Shown here in pieces: positions 33,653-43,403 of a stretch of 60,496 bases of DNA. Below the pieces are notes generated by a model, which did no database searches, had not been told where the DNA came from, and worked only from the letters and a program-made list of their open reading frames with translations. Where the stretch lies: positions 1 to 60,496 of the forward strand of contig CANRFV010000009.1 in assembly GCA_947629985.1 (NCBI GenBank). Reading direction: 5' to 3'. The DNA is from an uncultured Clostridia bacterium. Lineage in GTDB: Bacteria > Bacillota > Clostridia > Christensenellales > CAG-314. The translations under genes were made by a program, and so were the position numbers. How positions within the stretch are numbered: the first letter of the stretch is position 1; each line of letters starts with the position of its first letter.

Positions 33653-34384
33653 ATGATAAGACTTACCGACGTATCCAAAACATACAAGTCAGGCGTCAAA
33701 GCCGTTGACGGGCTTACATTGCAAGTAAACGACGGCGAAATTTTCGGCTTTTTGGGACCGAACGGTGCCGGCAAATCCACAACCATCAAGATGATAACGG
33801 GTATTTTGTCGCCCGACGGCGGCACGGTGGAAATCGACGGCGTCAATATGGCTGAACAACCCATCGCCGCAAAGTCGCTTATCGGCTTTGTGCCCGACAA
33901 TCACGAAATATACGAAACGCTCAAAGGGACGGAATTTCTCAACTTTGTGGGCACAATGTACGGCGTAGACAGCGCCGCAATGGCTGCGCGCATAGACGAA
34001 TACGCGACTATTTTCGACATAAAGTCCGTTTTGCCCAATTTGATAAGTTCGTACTCCCACGGAATGAAGCAAAAGTTACTTATGGTAGCCGCCTTGCTGC
34101 ATCAACCCAAAGTTTGGGTACTTGACGAGCCGCTTACGGGGTTGGATCCGCAGTCGGCGTTCCAACTGAAACAAATTATGCGCAAGCAAGCCGATATGGG
34201 CAACACCGTATTTTTCAGTTCGCACGTCATCGACGTCGTCGAAAAGGTGTGCGACCGCATAGGCATTATCGACCACGGCAAGTTGGTGGCGGTGGATACG
34301 CTGGACAACTTACGCGCGGACGGAAACGTCTCTTTGGAAAGTTTGTTTCTCACTATTACTGCGCACGACGGAGACAAGGAATGA
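33653..34384 (+). CDS. ABC transporter ATP-binding protein
   Basis: A 243-residue ATPase of an ABC-2-like exporter. Walker A is GPNGAGKST, the signature appears as SSYSHGMKQKL (a variant of LSGGQ), Walker B is VWVLDEPLTGLDP, and the switch His lies in FFSSHVID. AAGGGAG precedes the ATG at 33653; the frame is open further back but lacks a site. It overlaps the permease gene by four bases (ATGA), so the two are one exporter. Substrate unknown. Confidence 0.93.
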   Translation: MIRLTDVSKTYKSGVKAVDGLTLQVNDGEIFGFLGPNGAGKSTTIKMITGILSPDGGTVEIDGVNMAEQPIAAKSLIGFVPDNHEIYETLKGTEFLNFVGTMYGVDSAAMAARIDEYATIFDIKSVLPNLISSYSHGMKQKLLMVAALLHQPKVWVLDEPLTGLDPQSAFQLKQIMRKQADMGNTVFFSSHVIDVVEKVCDRIGIIDHGKLVAVDTLDNLRADGNVSLESLFLTITAHDGDKE

Positions 34385-36135
34385 AAAAATATTTCGCTTT
34401 GGTCAAACTGTTTTTTACGCAACAATACAAGATGCGTAGCACCGTCGGCAGTAAAGACAAAAAACATATCGGCTGGATATTTACCGTAGTAGTGATTATA
34501 CTGGGTCTTTTGCCCTTTGCAATAAGCGTTGCCGTGGCAATGTTCTATATGGGGCAAATATCCCAAGGAAACGAGTACGTTAATGCCTTTTTGATACTTA
34601 TGTGCCAAGGGTTGGTACTTATGTTCGGCGTTCACGCAATAATTTCCAACGTGTTTATTGTGGGCGACGCCGAAAGGTTGGCTTACTTGCCCGTGCGCTC
34701 GTTGACGGTATTTTTGGCTAAGTTTACCGTAACGTACCTTAACGAAGTAATTACAACTGCGGTTACGTTATGTGTTATTGTGTTACCGTTCGGAATAGGC
34801 GCAGGCGCGTCGGCGGCGTTTTACTGTACATTGCCGTTTGCGTTGCTTTTAATTCCCGTATTGCCGCTGTTTGTCGGCACGGTCGTTGCTATGCCGTTAT
34901 CGGCTTTAATGGCTGCCGTGGGCAAGAACGGCACGTTAAAAACCGTTGTTCGCGTGCTTATGTACCTTACGGTAATGGCGCTGTATATGTACGTAATGTA
35001 CAACTTCGGCTTTTTCTCGGGCTCGGAAAATAATATTTTGGACAACCCGCAAGAATATATCGCGGAAATGATCGACGGCTTTATCAACCGCTTGCAAGGC
35101 ATTGTGGTGTACGCCCATTCCGACTATATGCTTTCGTGCGCTATGCTGTCGGGATCGTTTGGCGACCGGATAGGCAGCATTGCGGCAAGTATAGGCGAAA
35201 ACCTGCTGATGTTGGCAATAGTGATGGTTATGGCGTTGCCGTTTTACAACACAATTGTGCGTCAATCGTTGGAAAGCGGCGGTATTGCGCGCCGCAAAAG
35301 TAAAAACGCCGTTGCAAACTCTCAATCTCTTAAATTGCGCAACAAAGGTTCGCTGTTGCAGTTGATAATTACAGATTTCAAGCGAACGGTACGCGACGGG
35401 CAGTTGGGCTTTCAATCTTTTGCGGGGTTGGTAATGCTTCCCGTAACGATAGTTATATTCTATTTTATGTTGGGGCAGGCAAGCGACGGCGACGCTTCGT
35501 TTTTGGAAGTAATGTCCATTTCACCTATGTACCAGATAATTGCGCCATTGGTGGTGTTGGGATATACGGGAATGCTAAGCGTTATTACAAACGTATGGGG
35601 ACTGTATCCCATTACGCGCGAAAACACGTCGTTTTATTTACTGAAAAGTTTACCGATCTCGTTTAACAAAATTTTGTTGGCAAAAGTAATATTGGCAACT
35701 GCGGTAATGTCTGTTTGCGATTTTATTACGTGCCTGCTCATCGTGCTTTTGTTGGGGATAAAATGGTATTACGGCATAGCGATATTCGTTACAATGGCGC
35801 TTATCGGATTCGGCGCTATGTGTATAACGACGTTGCTCGATCTCAAATCGCCCAAATTTCGCTGGGCAAATTTCAATCAGGGGCTTAACAATGCCAAAAA
35901 CCATTGGTATGCTATATTGATAAGTATGCTGCTGGATCTGGCAATTGCATTGGCTTCTACGCCGTTTTTGATTTGGTGCTATGCAACGAGCAACGCTCAG
36001 GACGTTGCGCCGATGTGGTATATACCGTTTTTGATGTGGCTGTTGCTGTTGGTAATTTCGTTTGCGTTTGCGATGGTGGCGTACAAAGTAATGGCACGCA
36101 AGGCAAGCGGATACTTTAACAGGATAGAAACGTAA
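34381..36135 (+). CDS. ABC transporter permease (large, multi-pass)
   Basis: A 584-residue integral membrane protein with roughly twelve hydrophobic segments, in two clusters separated by a cytosolic basic loop (ARRKSKNAVANSQSLKLRNK, near residue 300). It has the look of the putative ABC exporter permeases of Firmicutes, which pair with one ATPase gene as here. No peptidase or other domain is seen. Which molecule it exports cannot be read from context. Confidence 0.85.
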   Translation: MKKYFALVKLFFTQQYKMRSTVGSKDKKHIGWIFTVVVIILGLLPFAISVAVAMFYMGQISQGNEYVNAFLILMCQGLVLMFGVHAIISNVFIVGDAERLAYLPVRSLTVFLAKFTVTYLNEVITTAVTLCVIVLPFGIGAGASAAFYCTLPFALLLIPVLPLFVGTVVAMPLSALMAAVGKNGTLKTVVRVLMYLTVMALYMYVMYNFGFFSGSENNILDNPQEYIAEMIDGFINRLQGIVVYAHSDYMLSCAMLSGSFGDRIGSIAASIGENLLMLAIVMVMALPFYNTIVRQSLESGGIARRKSKNAVANSQSLKLRNKGSLLQLIITDFKRTVRDGQLGFQSFAGLVMLPVTIVIFYFMLGQASDGDASFLEVMSISPMYQIIAPLVVLGYTGMLSVITNVWGLYPITRENTSFYLLKSLPISFNKILLAKVILATAVMSVCDFITCLLIVLLLGIKWYYGIAIFVTMALIGFGAMCITTLLDLKSPKFRWANFNQGLNNAKNHWYAILISMLLDLAIALASTPFLIWCYATSNAQDVAPMWYIPFLMWLLLLVISFAFAMVAYKVMARKASGYFNRIET

Positions 36136-36273
36136 TTTTATTGCGGCATCGATAACGCGTTCTGTAATCAAGCGCGCTTGTCGCAATACTAACGGCATAG
36201 TTTTCTGCAGTGCGCGCGGGCGCGTTCATCGACGTAAAATCGAACAAAAAGAAAGTAAAACAGGAGAAAATAT

Positions 36274-37473
36274 ATGAAGAATGTACTTGACACATTGAGA
36301 GAGCGCGGATATCTTAAACAAGCGGTTTTCGAGGACGAATTGTACGAATTGTTGGGCAAAGAAAAGGTGGTGTTTTACAACGGTTACGACCCAACTGCGG
36401 ACAGTTTGACTGCGGGGCACTTTGTTACGCTTATGGCTATGGCTCATTTTCAGCGTGCCGGACACACGCCCATTATTTTGATTGGCGGCGGCACGGCTAT
36501 GGTGGGCGATCCCAGCGGACGTACGGATATGCGTACAATGATGAGCAAGGAGACGATAAATCACAACGTAGAGTGTTTCAAAAAGCAAATGGCGCGGTTT
36601 ATCGACGTTGACAAGGCAATATTCGTAAACAACGCCGATTGGCTGTGGAATCTTAATTATATCGATTTCCTGCGCGAAATAGGCACGTGTTTTTCGGTAA
36701 ATCAAATGCTTACCGCCGAATGTTTCAAGCAACGGTTGGAAAGGGGTTTGAGTTTTCTCGAATTTAACTATATGCTTATGCAAGGATACGACTTTTTGGT
36801 GCTTAACCGCAAATATAACTGCATATTGCAAACGGGCGGCGACGACCAATGGAGCAATATGCTTGCGGGAGCCGACCTTATACGTCGCAAGGAAGGCAAA
36901 AAGGCTTACGCGCTTACGTATACGCTGCTTACAACTTCTGACGGCAAAAAGATGGGCAAGACGGCAAAAGGCGCGATATGGTTGGACGCCGCCAAAACAA
37001 GCCCGTTCGACTTTTTCCAATATTGGCGCAACATCGAAGACGACCGCGTAGAGACTTGTCTCAAACTGCTTACTTTTTTGGATCTGGACGAAATCGCCCG
37101 TCTTACGGAATACAAGGACGAACGAATAAACGCCGCCAAAGAGCGCTTGGCATACGAAGTAACGGCGATCGTACACGGCAAGGAAGTGGCGGACGAAGTG
37201 CTGAAACAAGTTCACGCGTCATTTTCGCAAGACGTAGACAATATGCCTACGGTTGAAATATGCCAACCCACAAATATAATCGATATACTTGTAAAATGCG
37301 GTCAATGCAAGTCTAACGGCGAAGCGCGCAGACTTGTGGACGGCGGCGGCGTATCTGTAAACGATTGCAAAATAACTTCCGCCGCATGGACGTTGCCCGA
37401 CCAAGTAATTGCCGACGGCGAATTTGTGTTGCACAAGGGCAAAAAAGTTCACTTGCGCGTAAAAATCGTTTGA
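36274..37473 (+). CDS. tyrS: Tyrosyl-tRNA synthetase
   Basis: A 399-residue class I synthetase charging tRNA-Tyr. It has YNGYDPTADSLTAGHF (HIGH region), GGGTAMVGDPSGR, the Tyr-binding QTGGDDQWSN, the KMSKS equivalent GKKMGKT, and a C-terminal S4 domain (GEARRLVDGGGVSVND). This resembles the TyrZ-type branch. AGGAGA precedes the ATG. The 138-base upstream spacer is too short for a T-box and shows no T-box sequence. Confidence 0.95.
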   Translation: MKNVLDTLRERGYLKQAVFEDELYELLGKEKVVFYNGYDPTADSLTAGHFVTLMAMAHFQRAGHTPIILIGGGTAMVGDPSGRTDMRTMMSKETINHNVECFKKQMARFIDVDKAIFVNNADWLWNLNYIDFLREIGTCFSVNQMLTAECFKQRLERGLSFLEFNYMLMQGYDFLVLNRKYNCILQTGGDDQWSNMLAGADLIRRKEGKKAYALTYTLLTTSDGKKMGKTAKGAIWLDAAKTSPFDFFQYWRNIEDDRVETCLKLLTFLDLDEIARLTEYKDERINAAKERLAYEVTAIVHGKEVADEVLKQVHASFSQDVDNMPTVEICQPTNIIDILVKCGQCKSNGEARRLVDGGGVSVNDCKITSAAWTLPDQVIADGEFVLHKGKKVHLRVKIV

Positions 37474-37529
37474 AATATTGTCGCGCGCGGCAGGTCAGTC
37501 AAGCAAACGCAGCGCCACGGGAGTAACCT

Positions 37530-38147
37530 ATGAAAGAATACGTAACCGTCGGCACGGAACCGATCGTTGTCGAAACAGTTATAGACAAATCTCGTTTTAT
37601 CGCTTATGCCATACGCGTAGACAGCGTGGAGCAGGCAACGGAATGCATTGCGGAAATCAAAAAACGCTATTTTGACGCAACGCACAATTGTTACGCCTAC
37701 ATCGTGGGCGATCGCGCCAAATTCAGCGACGACGGTGAGCCGCAGGGCACGGCAGGTATGCCCATATACGAATGTATAAAGAACAACTCGCTCGATCACG
37801 TTTGCGTTGTTGTAACGCGATATTTCGGCGGCATAAAACTCGGTGCGGGCGGATTGGTTCGCGCGTACGGCGGCAGTTGTGCAAGTGCGCTTAACGCATG
37901 CAAAAAAGTGCAAATGACCGATTGCACGTTGTTGCAAATTACCGTAGAATACAGTCTGTTGCAGCCCATTCGCAAGGCTTTGCAGTCTTATGCGCATGAA
38001 AAATCGGTATTTTACGGCGATAAAGTAGTGTTACTATTCTTGTTTCCGACGGTATTATATAATACTATTATAGACATAGTAACCGAAAGCACGTTGGGAC
38101 AGGCGTTATTCGAAGTTAAAAACAGACAGTTGTGCGAATTTGAGTAA
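37530..38147 (+). CDS. yigZ: YigZ/IMPACT-family protein
   Basis: A 205-residue member of UPF0029. The N-terminal Impact domain has the pattern KSRFIAYAIRV, ATHNCYAYIVG, SDDGEPQGTAGMP and VVTRYFGGIKLGAGGLVRAYG; a DUF1949 C-terminal domain follows. The biochemical role in bacteria is unclear; eukaryotic IMPACT regulates Gcn2. GGGAG precedes the ATG. A copy of the dyad repeat lies in the C-terminal part. Confidence 0.93.
   Translation: MKEYVTVGTEPIVVETVIDKSRFIAYAIRVDSVEQATECIAEIKKRYFDATHNCYAYIVGDRAKFSDDGEPQGTAGMPIYECIKNNSLDHVCVVVTRYFGGIKLGAGGLVRAYGGSCASALNACKKVQMTDCTLLQITVEYSLLQPIRKALQSYAHEKSVFYGDKVVLLFLFPTVLYNTIIDIVTESTLGQALFEVKNRQLCEFE
38063..38081 (+). repeat. Dyad TACTAT-N5-AC-ATAGTA, copy 4 (inside yigZ)
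   Basis: TACTAT (38063-38068), TATAGAC and ATAGTA (38076-38081). It encodes TIIDIV, close to the TISDIV encoded by copy 2, because the motif sits in the same reading phase in both genes. Confidence 0.7.
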
Positions 38148-38227
38148 ACGATGTTTTTTTGTACCTAAATTTGCTTAAATTTGCGCGTTGTCAGTAAAAA
38201 ATATAGTTGTCGGTTGGTAAATTTGTT

Positions 38228-38881
38228 ATGAAAAAACAACTTAAAGGCGCTGTTTTGCTTGCTCCGTTACCTGTGGTAATGGTTTCGGTGGGCACAAACG
38301 AGCGTTCCAACATAATTACCGTCGCTTGGACGGGTACTGTTTGTTCATATCCGCCGCGCGTATATATTTCCGTACGCAAGGAACGTTATTCCTACGACAT
38401 TTTGCGCGGCACGGGCGAATTTGTTATCAATTTTACCACCGACAAGTTGCTTGCCGCTTGCGATTATTGCGGAATACGCAGCGGCAGGGACATAGACAAA
38501 TTTGACGAAATGCGGTTTACGCGTCAGCCCGCTTCGTATGTATCCGCGCCTATGATCGCCGAAAGTCCGATAAATATGGAATGCAAAGTTTTTGACGTTA
38601 TTAATCTGGGTTCTCACGATATGTTTTTGGCGGACGTTCTTGCCGTGCATGTGGATGAAACGTTGCTTAACGGCGACGGCGCAATAGATTATTCAAAAGC
38701 AAATTTGGTAAATTATCAGCATGGCGAGTATTACGCCACGGGCAAACATCTGGGGCGTTTCGGATTTGCCGCTCAGCGTAAATATATTGCAAAATACGGC
38801 AAGGGTAAGGACGCATTTGCGCCTGCCGCGCCCCTTGTCAAACGTAAAAACAATGGCGGTAACTACAAAACAAAAAGATAA
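38228..38881 (+). CDS. Flavin reductase-like FMN-binding protein
   Basis: A 217-residue split-barrel flavoprotein of the flavin reductase/HpaC-like group. It shows SNIITVAWTGTVCSYPPRVYISVRKERYS, GEFVINF and an HDMFLADVLAVHVDE strand. Such proteins bind FMN and often reduce it with NAD(P)H; the partner is unknown. The ATG at 38228 is preferred to a TTG at 38207. The C-terminus is basic. It stands between yigZ and pcrA with short gaps. Confidence 0.87.
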   Translation: MKKQLKGAVLLAPLPVVMVSVGTNERSNIITVAWTGTVCSYPPRVYISVRKERYSYDILRGTGEFVINFTTDKLLAACDYCGIRSGRDIDKFDEMRFTRQPASYVSAPMIAESPINMECKVFDVINLGSHDMFLADVLAVHVDETLLNGDGAIDYSKANLVNYQHGEYYATGKHLGRFGFAAQRKYIAKYGKGKDAFAPAAPLVKRKNNGGNYKTKR

Positions 38882-38932
38882 TGTTACGCGTTGCGCAGGG
38901 TACTTGCGCCGCGTGCAAAATAAGGGTATAAA

Positions 38933-41158
38933 GTGAATTTGCAGCAATTAAACGACGCGCAGATGGCTGCCGTAACGGCGCCGCTTGCTCCAACATTGGT
39001 GTTGGCGGGCGCAGGCAGCGGCAAAACGCGCGTTCTTACCAACAGAATATTATATCTGGTACAGCAATGCGGCGTGCAACCGTCGCAAATTCTTGCCATA
39101 ACTTTTACAAACAAGGCGGCAAACGAAATGAAACGCCGTCTTTACGAGTTCGATTGCGCCGCGCAATATATGCACATATCTACAATTCACTCGTTTTGCG
39201 CAAGCGTATTGCGCGTCGAAGCGGCGGCGCTTGAAAGAAGCGGTAATTTTTCCATTTACACCGAAGAAGAGAAAAAAAGCGTTGTAAAACAAATTGTCAA
39301 AACGGTGTTCGACGACGGCGACGGCAAGGTGGTGGACGGCTTTTGCGACAGCATTTCCGATATAAAAAACAACGCTCCCGACCTGTTGGACGGCGACATC
39401 GTCAAAGCCGCCGACAGCGACGAGTATTTTAAGGAACAATTAGAGCGTCTCGGCGCCATTACCGCCTGTGCCGACAACGAAGATCTACTCAAAGTAATTA
39501 CGGAATATACAGCCAAAATGGCGGAAAACAACGCAATGGACTTTGACGATCTGCTGTATTACACGCACAAATTATTCAGCGGTTTTCCCGAAATTCTCGA
39601 CAAGTACCGCGAGCGTTTTCGTTACATACTTATTGACGAATTTCAGGATACCAACAAGGTTCAATACCAAATTTTCCGTATGTTGGGCGAAAAGTATCGC
39701 AATATCTTCGTCGTAGGCGACGACGATCAGTCGATATACAGTTGGCGCGGCGCGGACGCATACAATTTGCAAAAGTTTCAAACCGATTTTCCCGATTGCA
39801 ACCTGTACAAATTGGAACAGAATTACCGTTCCACAAAGCGGATTTTGGACGTTGCCAATTTGCTGATTTCCCCCAATGCAAACAGATTCGACAAGGTTTT
39901 GTGGACGAACAATCCCGACGGAATAAAGGCGCAACTTTATGCGGCATACAACGAGCAGGACGAGGCGTATTACGTCTGCGAACAAATAAAAAACATTTGT
40001 TTTCTCAATCCGGAGTACAAATTGCGCGATTTTGCTGTGCTTATGCGCGTAAATGCGTTGTCGCGCAGTTTCGAGCAGATGTTTCAACGCAACCGTATGC
40101 CGTACAAAGTGTTCGGCGGCTTTAAGTTTTTCGAGCGCAAGGAAATAAAAGATATTCTTGCCTATATGCGGCTTATTCACAACCCGTACGATTCCGAAGC
40201 GTTTGTGCGCGCGCTTAACGTGCCTGTGCGCCGCGGAATTGGCGACACAAGCGTTGCCAAACTCAAAGCCCTGTCCGCCGAATACGGTTTGCCGTTGCTT
40301 GACGTAATTTACGACGAGCGCAATCTCGACGTTTTCAATTCGTCAATGCGCGCCAAATTTGCCGAATTTTACAAACTTATCGAAGATTTGCGGCAAATAT
40401 CGCAACAAAACAACGTAAGCGTTTTTGTTCATCGAATGTTGGACATATTGGACTTCCGCAAGGCGTTGAACGACGCAGGCGAAGAGGACCGCGCGCTAAA
40501 TATCGACGAATTCGAAGAATCGGTGTTGGAATTTCAGGAAAGCGCGCCGCAAGCGACCCTGTCCGATTATTTGCAGACGGTAAGTTTGTCGTCGGATATC
40601 GACGAAGAAAACGGCGGAGATTACATAACGGTTGCCACTATTCATGCGGTAAAGGGGTTGGAGTACAAAACGGTGTTTGTCGTCGGTTTGGAAGACGGGC
40701 TGTTTCCGTCTTCGCGCTCAACTTACAGCCGAGAAAACATGCAGGAAGAGCGCCGTCTGATGTATGTTGCGGTAACCCGCGCCAAAGAGCGGCTGTTTTT
40801 GACCCGCGCGTCATCGCGTTTTTTGTGGGGACAGCGCAAAAACACAATTGCCAGCCGCTATTACAACGAAGTGCAAAAAAATTACGCGCCGATACGTCAA
40901 CCGATCACCGAGCGCGACTTATCCGACAACGCGGTTTTGGATAGACTTATAAAATCGCAACCCGAACGTCCCAAAGCGTCTCAGGGTAAAAGCGGCAAAG
41001 AGATTTCGGCTTACAGGGCGGGGCAGATAGTGCATCACGCAACGTTCGGCAAGGGCATTATCTTGCGTATCGATCGCGACGTCGCCGACGTTGCGTTCGA
41101 CGCCGTGGGCAAAAAATCGCTCAATCTTAAATTTGCGCCGCTTACAATAATCAAATAA
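38933..41158 (+). CDS. pcrA: ATP-dependent DNA helicase PcrA/UvrD
   Basis: A 741-residue superfamily 1 helicase for repair and rolling-circle replication. Motif I is AGAGSGKTRVL, motif Ia ITFTNKAANEM, motif II ILIDEFQDTN, motif III VVGDDDQSIYSWRGAD, motif V IHAVKGLEY and motif VI YVAVTRAKERL. The C-terminal tail ends in a small beta domain typical of PcrA. It starts at GTG (38933), with AAGGG upstream. It is 18 bases before ligA; pcrA-ligA is a conserved pair. Confidence 0.96.
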   Translation: MNLQQLNDAQMAAVTAPLAPTLVLAGAGSGKTRVLTNRILYLVQQCGVQPSQILAITFTNKAANEMKRRLYEFDCAAQYMHISTIHSFCASVLRVEAAALERSGNFSIYTEEEKKSVVKQIVKTVFDDGDGKVVDGFCDSISDIKNNAPDLLDGDIVKAADSDEYFKEQLERLGAITACADNEDLLKVITEYTAKMAENNAMDFDDLLYYTHKLFSGFPEILDKYRERFRYILIDEFQDTNKVQYQIFRMLGEKYRNIFVVGDDDQSIYSWRGADAYNLQKFQTDFPDCNLYKLEQNYRSTKRILDVANLLISPNANRFDKVLWTNNPDGIKAQLYAAYNEQDEAYYVCEQIKNICFLNPEYKLRDFAVLMRVNALSRSFEQMFQRNRMPYKVFGGFKFFERKEIKDILAYMRLIHNPYDSEAFVRALNVPVRRGIGDTSVAKLKALSAEYGLPLLDVIYDERNLDVFNSSMRAKFAEFYKLIEDLRQISQQNNVSVFVHRMLDILDFRKALNDAGEEDRALNIDEFEESVLEFQESAPQATLSDYLQTVSLSSDIDEENGGDYITVATIHAVKGLEYKTVFVVGLEDGLFPSSRSTYSRENMQEERRLMYVAVTRAKERLFLTRASSRFLWGQRKNTIASRYYNEVQKNYAPIRQPITERDLSDNAVLDRLIKSQPERPKASQGKSGKEISAYRAGQIVHHATFGKGIILRIDRDVADVAFDAVGKKSLNLKFAPLTIIK

Positions 41159-41176
41159 CGGAGAGTATGTATTGCC

Positions 41177-43114
41177 ATGACAATGGAAGAAATGGTTGCA
41201 CAGTTAAATAAATGGGCTTACGAATACTATGTTTTAGACAATCCGTCGGTTTCCGATGTTCAGTATGACGCTCTTTACGACCGCCTTGTTTTGTTGGAAA
41301 AGCAAACGGGCACGGTATTACCCGACAGTCCCACTCGGCGTGTTGGGGGCGAAACGCTCAAAAATTTCGAGCGGCACACTCATTTGAAACGACTGTACAG
41401 CCTTGACAAAGCGCAGAGTTTCGGTGAACTTGAAGATTGGGTGGAAAAGGTGCGCCGCGCGCTGGGCGACGTTTGGTTTACCGTGGAAATAAAATACGAC
41501 GGTCTTACGATAAGCGTAACGTATCGCGACGGCGTAATGACGGGGGCGGCAACTCGCGGCAACGGCGTTGTGGGCGAAGACGTAACCGAACAGGTAAAAA
41601 CTATTCGCACAGTGCCGCTGACCATTCCCTACAAGGGCGTATGCGAATTGCAGGGCGAAGGCATAATGCGCTTGTCCGTTTTGGACAAATACAACCGTGC
41701 GCACCCCGACGATCCACTGAAAAACGCGCGTAACGCCGCCGCGGGCGCAATACGCAATCTCAACCCCAAGGTAACCGCACAGCGCAATTTGGACGTTGTT
41801 TTTCACAGTATGGGTTACAACGACAATGCCGATATACGTTCGCAAAGTCAATTAAACGACTTTTTTGCTCAATGCGGTATGGTTACAAACTATGTGTTCC
41901 GCCGCGTTAGCACATTTGAAGAAATAAAACGTACAATCGAACTTATCGGTTCGCAACGCGGCAGTTACGACTTTTTGTTGGACGGCGTTGTTATAAAAGT
42001 GGACGATTTCGCTTTGCGCGAGCAACTCGGCTACACCGACAAGTTTCCGCGTTGGGCAATCGCATACAAATTTGACGCCGAACAGGTTACTACCAAACTT
42101 TGCGGCGTAGAGTGGCAAGTGGGGCGCACCGGCAAACTTACCCCGATAGGTAAATTGGACCCCGTGGAACTGTGCGGAGCAACAATAAAGCGCGCAACTC
42201 TAAACAATTACGGCGACATTGTGCGCAAGCGTCTCAAAACCGACGCCTTGGTATTTGTACGCCGCAGTAACGACGTTATACCGGAAGTACTCGGCGCGGC
42301 GGAGAACGGCGGCAACGAGATAGACAAGCCCGACAAATGTCCCGCGTGCGGGTGCGGTTTGCAAGAAGTAGGCGCCAATTTGTATTGCGTAAACGCCGAA
42401 CATTGCTTGCCGCAGATCGTGGCGAGAATTACGCATTATTGCTCGAAAAACGCCTGCGACGTGGACGGCATAAGCGAAAAAACCGTCAAATTGCTTGTGG
42501 ACGAACTCGGCGTACATTCTGTTGCCGATCTTTATACGCTTTCGACGGACGACTTGCTCAAATTGGAAGGGTTCAAGCAAAAGAAGGCGCAAAACGTAAT
42601 AGACGCGCTGAACAAAAGCGTACATGTTTCGCTTGCCCATTACATTTACGCGCTTGGGCTGGACAACGTAGGTGCAGTTACCGCCAAAGATCTTGCGGCG
42701 CGCTTCGGCAGCGTGGACGAGTTGGCAAAGGCAACGGCACAGCAACTTGTGCAAATCGACGGAATAGGCGACGTCGTAGCCGACGGAATAGTGCAATATT
42801 TTCGCGAACCGCAAAATCTGGAAATAATTGCGCGGCTCAAAGCGATCGGGATCGACCCCAAATACGAAAATGCGGTAAAACAAGGCGCTTTTGCAGGTAA
42901 AAAAGTTGTGCTTACGGGCAGTCTTACCAAATATACGCGCAGCCAAGCGGGCGCTTTAATCGAACAAAACGGCGGCGAAGTGGCGGCAACCGTCAGCAAA
43001 TCCGTCAATTTGGTCGTCTCGGGAGCGGATGCAGGCAGCAAATTGGACAAGGCGCGCGCGTTGGGCATACAGGTAATAGACGAAGCGCAGTTCGAACAAA
43101 TGTTATGCGAGTGA
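41177..43114 (+). CDS. ligA: NAD-dependent DNA ligase
   Basis: A 645-residue replicative ligase. The adenylation motif is EIKYDG with active Lys106. The OB fold, a Cys4 zinc finger (CPACGCG...LYCVNAEHC), HhH repeats (about 450-560) and a C-terminal BRCT domain (GKKVVLTGSLTKYTRSQAG) follow in the standard order. It is slightly shorter than the 670-residue E. coli enzyme. It joins Okazaki fragments using NAD+. In many Firmicutes gatC follows; here a terminator does. Confidence 0.96.
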   Translation: MTMEEMVAQLNKWAYEYYVLDNPSVSDVQYDALYDRLVLLEKQTGTVLPDSPTRRVGGETLKNFERHTHLKRLYSLDKAQSFGELEDWVEKVRRALGDVWFTVEIKYDGLTISVTYRDGVMTGAATRGNGVVGEDVTEQVKTIRTVPLTIPYKGVCELQGEGIMRLSVLDKYNRAHPDDPLKNARNAAAGAIRNLNPKVTAQRNLDVVFHSMGYNDNADIRSQSQLNDFFAQCGMVTNYVFRRVSTFEEIKRTIELIGSQRGSYDFLLDGVVIKVDDFALREQLGYTDKFPRWAIAYKFDAEQVTTKLCGVEWQVGRTGKLTPIGKLDPVELCGATIKRATLNNYGDIVRKRLKTDALVFVRRSNDVIPEVLGAAENGGNEIDKPDKCPACGCGLQEVGANLYCVNAEHCLPQIVARITHYCSKNACDVDGISEKTVKLLVDELGVHSVADLYTLSTDDLLKLEGFKQKKAQNVIDALNKSVHVSLAHYIYALGLDNVGAVTAKDLAARFGSVDELAKATAQQLVQIDGIGDVVADGIVQYFREPQNLEIIARLKAIGIDPKYENAVKQGAFAGKKVVLTGSLTKYTRSQAGALIEQNGGEVAATVSKSVNLVVSGADAGSKLDKARALGIQVIDEAQFEQMLCE

Positions 43115-43210
43115 TTGGAAAACGCTACCGATAACCCGCGTGTTGCGCGTGAAACGTTGCGGCAGCCCATTATTTGTGCTTGGGTAAATTGCAATAGCAG
43201 ATAATTTTAC

Positions 43211-43246
43211 AAAAACTCCGCAGCAAATATCGCTTGCGGAGTTTTG
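43211..43246 (+). terminator. Terminator of the pcrA-ligA operon
   Basis: AAAACTCCGCA (43212-43222) pairs with TGCGGAGTTTT (43235-43245): an 11-bp stem with flanking A and T runs. Confidence 0.85.
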
Positions 43247-43340
43247 TATCGGGCAACCGTGCTCTCAAACGGCATTTATACGTTTATTTTATCCGTTTCA
43301 TACGCGCGTTATTATATTTTATTTTTTAGTATGATATTGA

Positions 43341-43369
43341 TTGAAAAAAATTTTGCATTGTGCTACAAT
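43341..43369 (+). promoter_or_regulatory. Promoter of the yicC-to-rsgA cluster
   Basis: TTGAAA (43341-43346), a 17-base spacer and TACAAT (43364-43369) with an extended TGC just before it. It probably drives the long run of translation and cofactor genes that follows. Confidence 0.75.
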
Positions 43370-43403
43370 ATATTTTTAGAAAATAATACTGCACAGGTGT
43401 ATT

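Noticed and set aside
36136-36273. T-box leader of tyrS
   Set aside because: The spacer is only 138 bases and has no T-box sequence or terminator/antiterminator pair.
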